Positions 63,956 to 64,000 of a DNA stretch of 64,000 bases are shown piece after piece. The position numbers and the translations under genes are program-made. This DNA is from Oceanobacillus timonensis (GTDB taxonomy: Bacteria > Bacillota > Bacilli > Bacillales > Amphibacillaceae): positions 407,281-471,280 of the forward strand of contig NZ_LT800497.1 of the NCBI RefSeq assembly GCF_900166635.1. The letters are read 5' to 3'. Each line of letters begins with the position of its first letter. The first letter of the stretch is position 1. The notes under the pieces are model-generated. The model made no database searches and was not told where the DNA came from. It saw nothing but the letters and a program-made list of their open reading frames with translations.

Positions 63956-64000
63956 CATCTACTTGGGACGTGATTTAGTCGCGTTAGCGATTTTGTTCTT
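63940..64000. repeat. hairpins at the probable end of the IS91-like element
   Basis: CGTCCCAAGT (63940-63949) and ACTTGGGACG (63961-63970) pair exactly around the stop of the small gene. A second short stem TCGC/GCGA (63979-63990) follows, then TTTTGTTCTT, at the window edge. Subterminal hairpins plus a GTTC or CTTG-like junction are typical of IS91-family ends, but the true boundary is cut off. Confidence 0.45.

Overview
The window looks like chromosomal DNA from a low-GC, Gram-positive, spore-former-type bacterium of the family Bacillaceae, most like Oceanobacillus/Virgibacillus. This is inferred from protein content and gene pairs (YpmR/YpmS, YdbS/YdbT, YkpA-type ABC-F, YocH-like LysM-3D protein, NatAB), from strong AGGAGG-type ribosome sites, and from a dispersed intergenic repeat family. 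No rRNA, tRNA or CRISPR array was seen. Most genes are housekeeping or metabolic.

Layout. 1-4.3 kb: a CYP152-type P450 that has lost its heme-cysteine loop, a luciferase-like flavin monooxygenase, rlmN and a GNAT acetyltransferase. 4.25-4.8 kb: first copy of a dispersed palindromic repeat. 4.8-8.5 kb: a membrane diguanylate cyclase, then an actin-type (type II) partition cassette made of an AT-rich region with three related palindromic sites, a ParM-like ATPase and a ParR-like adaptor. 8.5-13 kb: DnaA boxes, tandem NrdR boxes, a structured-looking leader, and a class I ribonucleotide reductase operon with a flavodoxin gene between the alpha and beta genes. 13-19 kb (minus strand): an unknown protein with a PepSY-like end, a secreted SH3b-amidase, an FMN reductase and a NatAB-type ABC exporter. 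20-25 kb: DoxX under Rex/FNR-like sites, an MFS transporter, and a SWIM-SNF2 helicase. 25-28 kb (minus): an HTH regulator with a degenerate GGDEF-like region and a class-A-like serine hydrolase. 28-34.3 kb: a TAXI-TRAP uptake operon, then MATE, a small membrane protein and a lysozyme-like protein. 34.4-42.5 kb: RidA, a DUF1450 protein, an MFS exporter with a possible leader-peptide attenuator, a DUF1002 protein, LysM-3D, a 45-residue membrane peptide, and kbl-tdh for threonine breakdown. 42.5-47.2 kb: ABC-F, a papain-like hydrolase, and YpmS/YpmR. 47.4-51.7 kb: sulfur amino-acid genes, with an S-box-controlled O-acetylhomoserine sulfhydrylase carrying an extra C-terminal domain, RarD and methionine gamma-lyase. 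51.9-62.4 kb: cardiolipin synthase, acyl-CoA thioesterase, YdbST-like PH proteins, an HxlR regulator, M29 aminopeptidase, RecQ and a CPA-type antiporter with an RCK-like tail. 62.4-64 kb: an IS91-like HUH transposase with a small zinc-ribbon partner, apparently near the element's right end.

The most unusual parts are the partition cassette embedded among core genes and followed by DnaA boxes, the P450 without a heme ligand, the possible attenuator in front of the MFS exporter, the structured nrd leader, and the MITE-like repeat family. Start codons were chosen from ribosome-site spacing, so several CDS begin inside a longer open frame. Every family name is from memory of conserved motifs; no database search was made.
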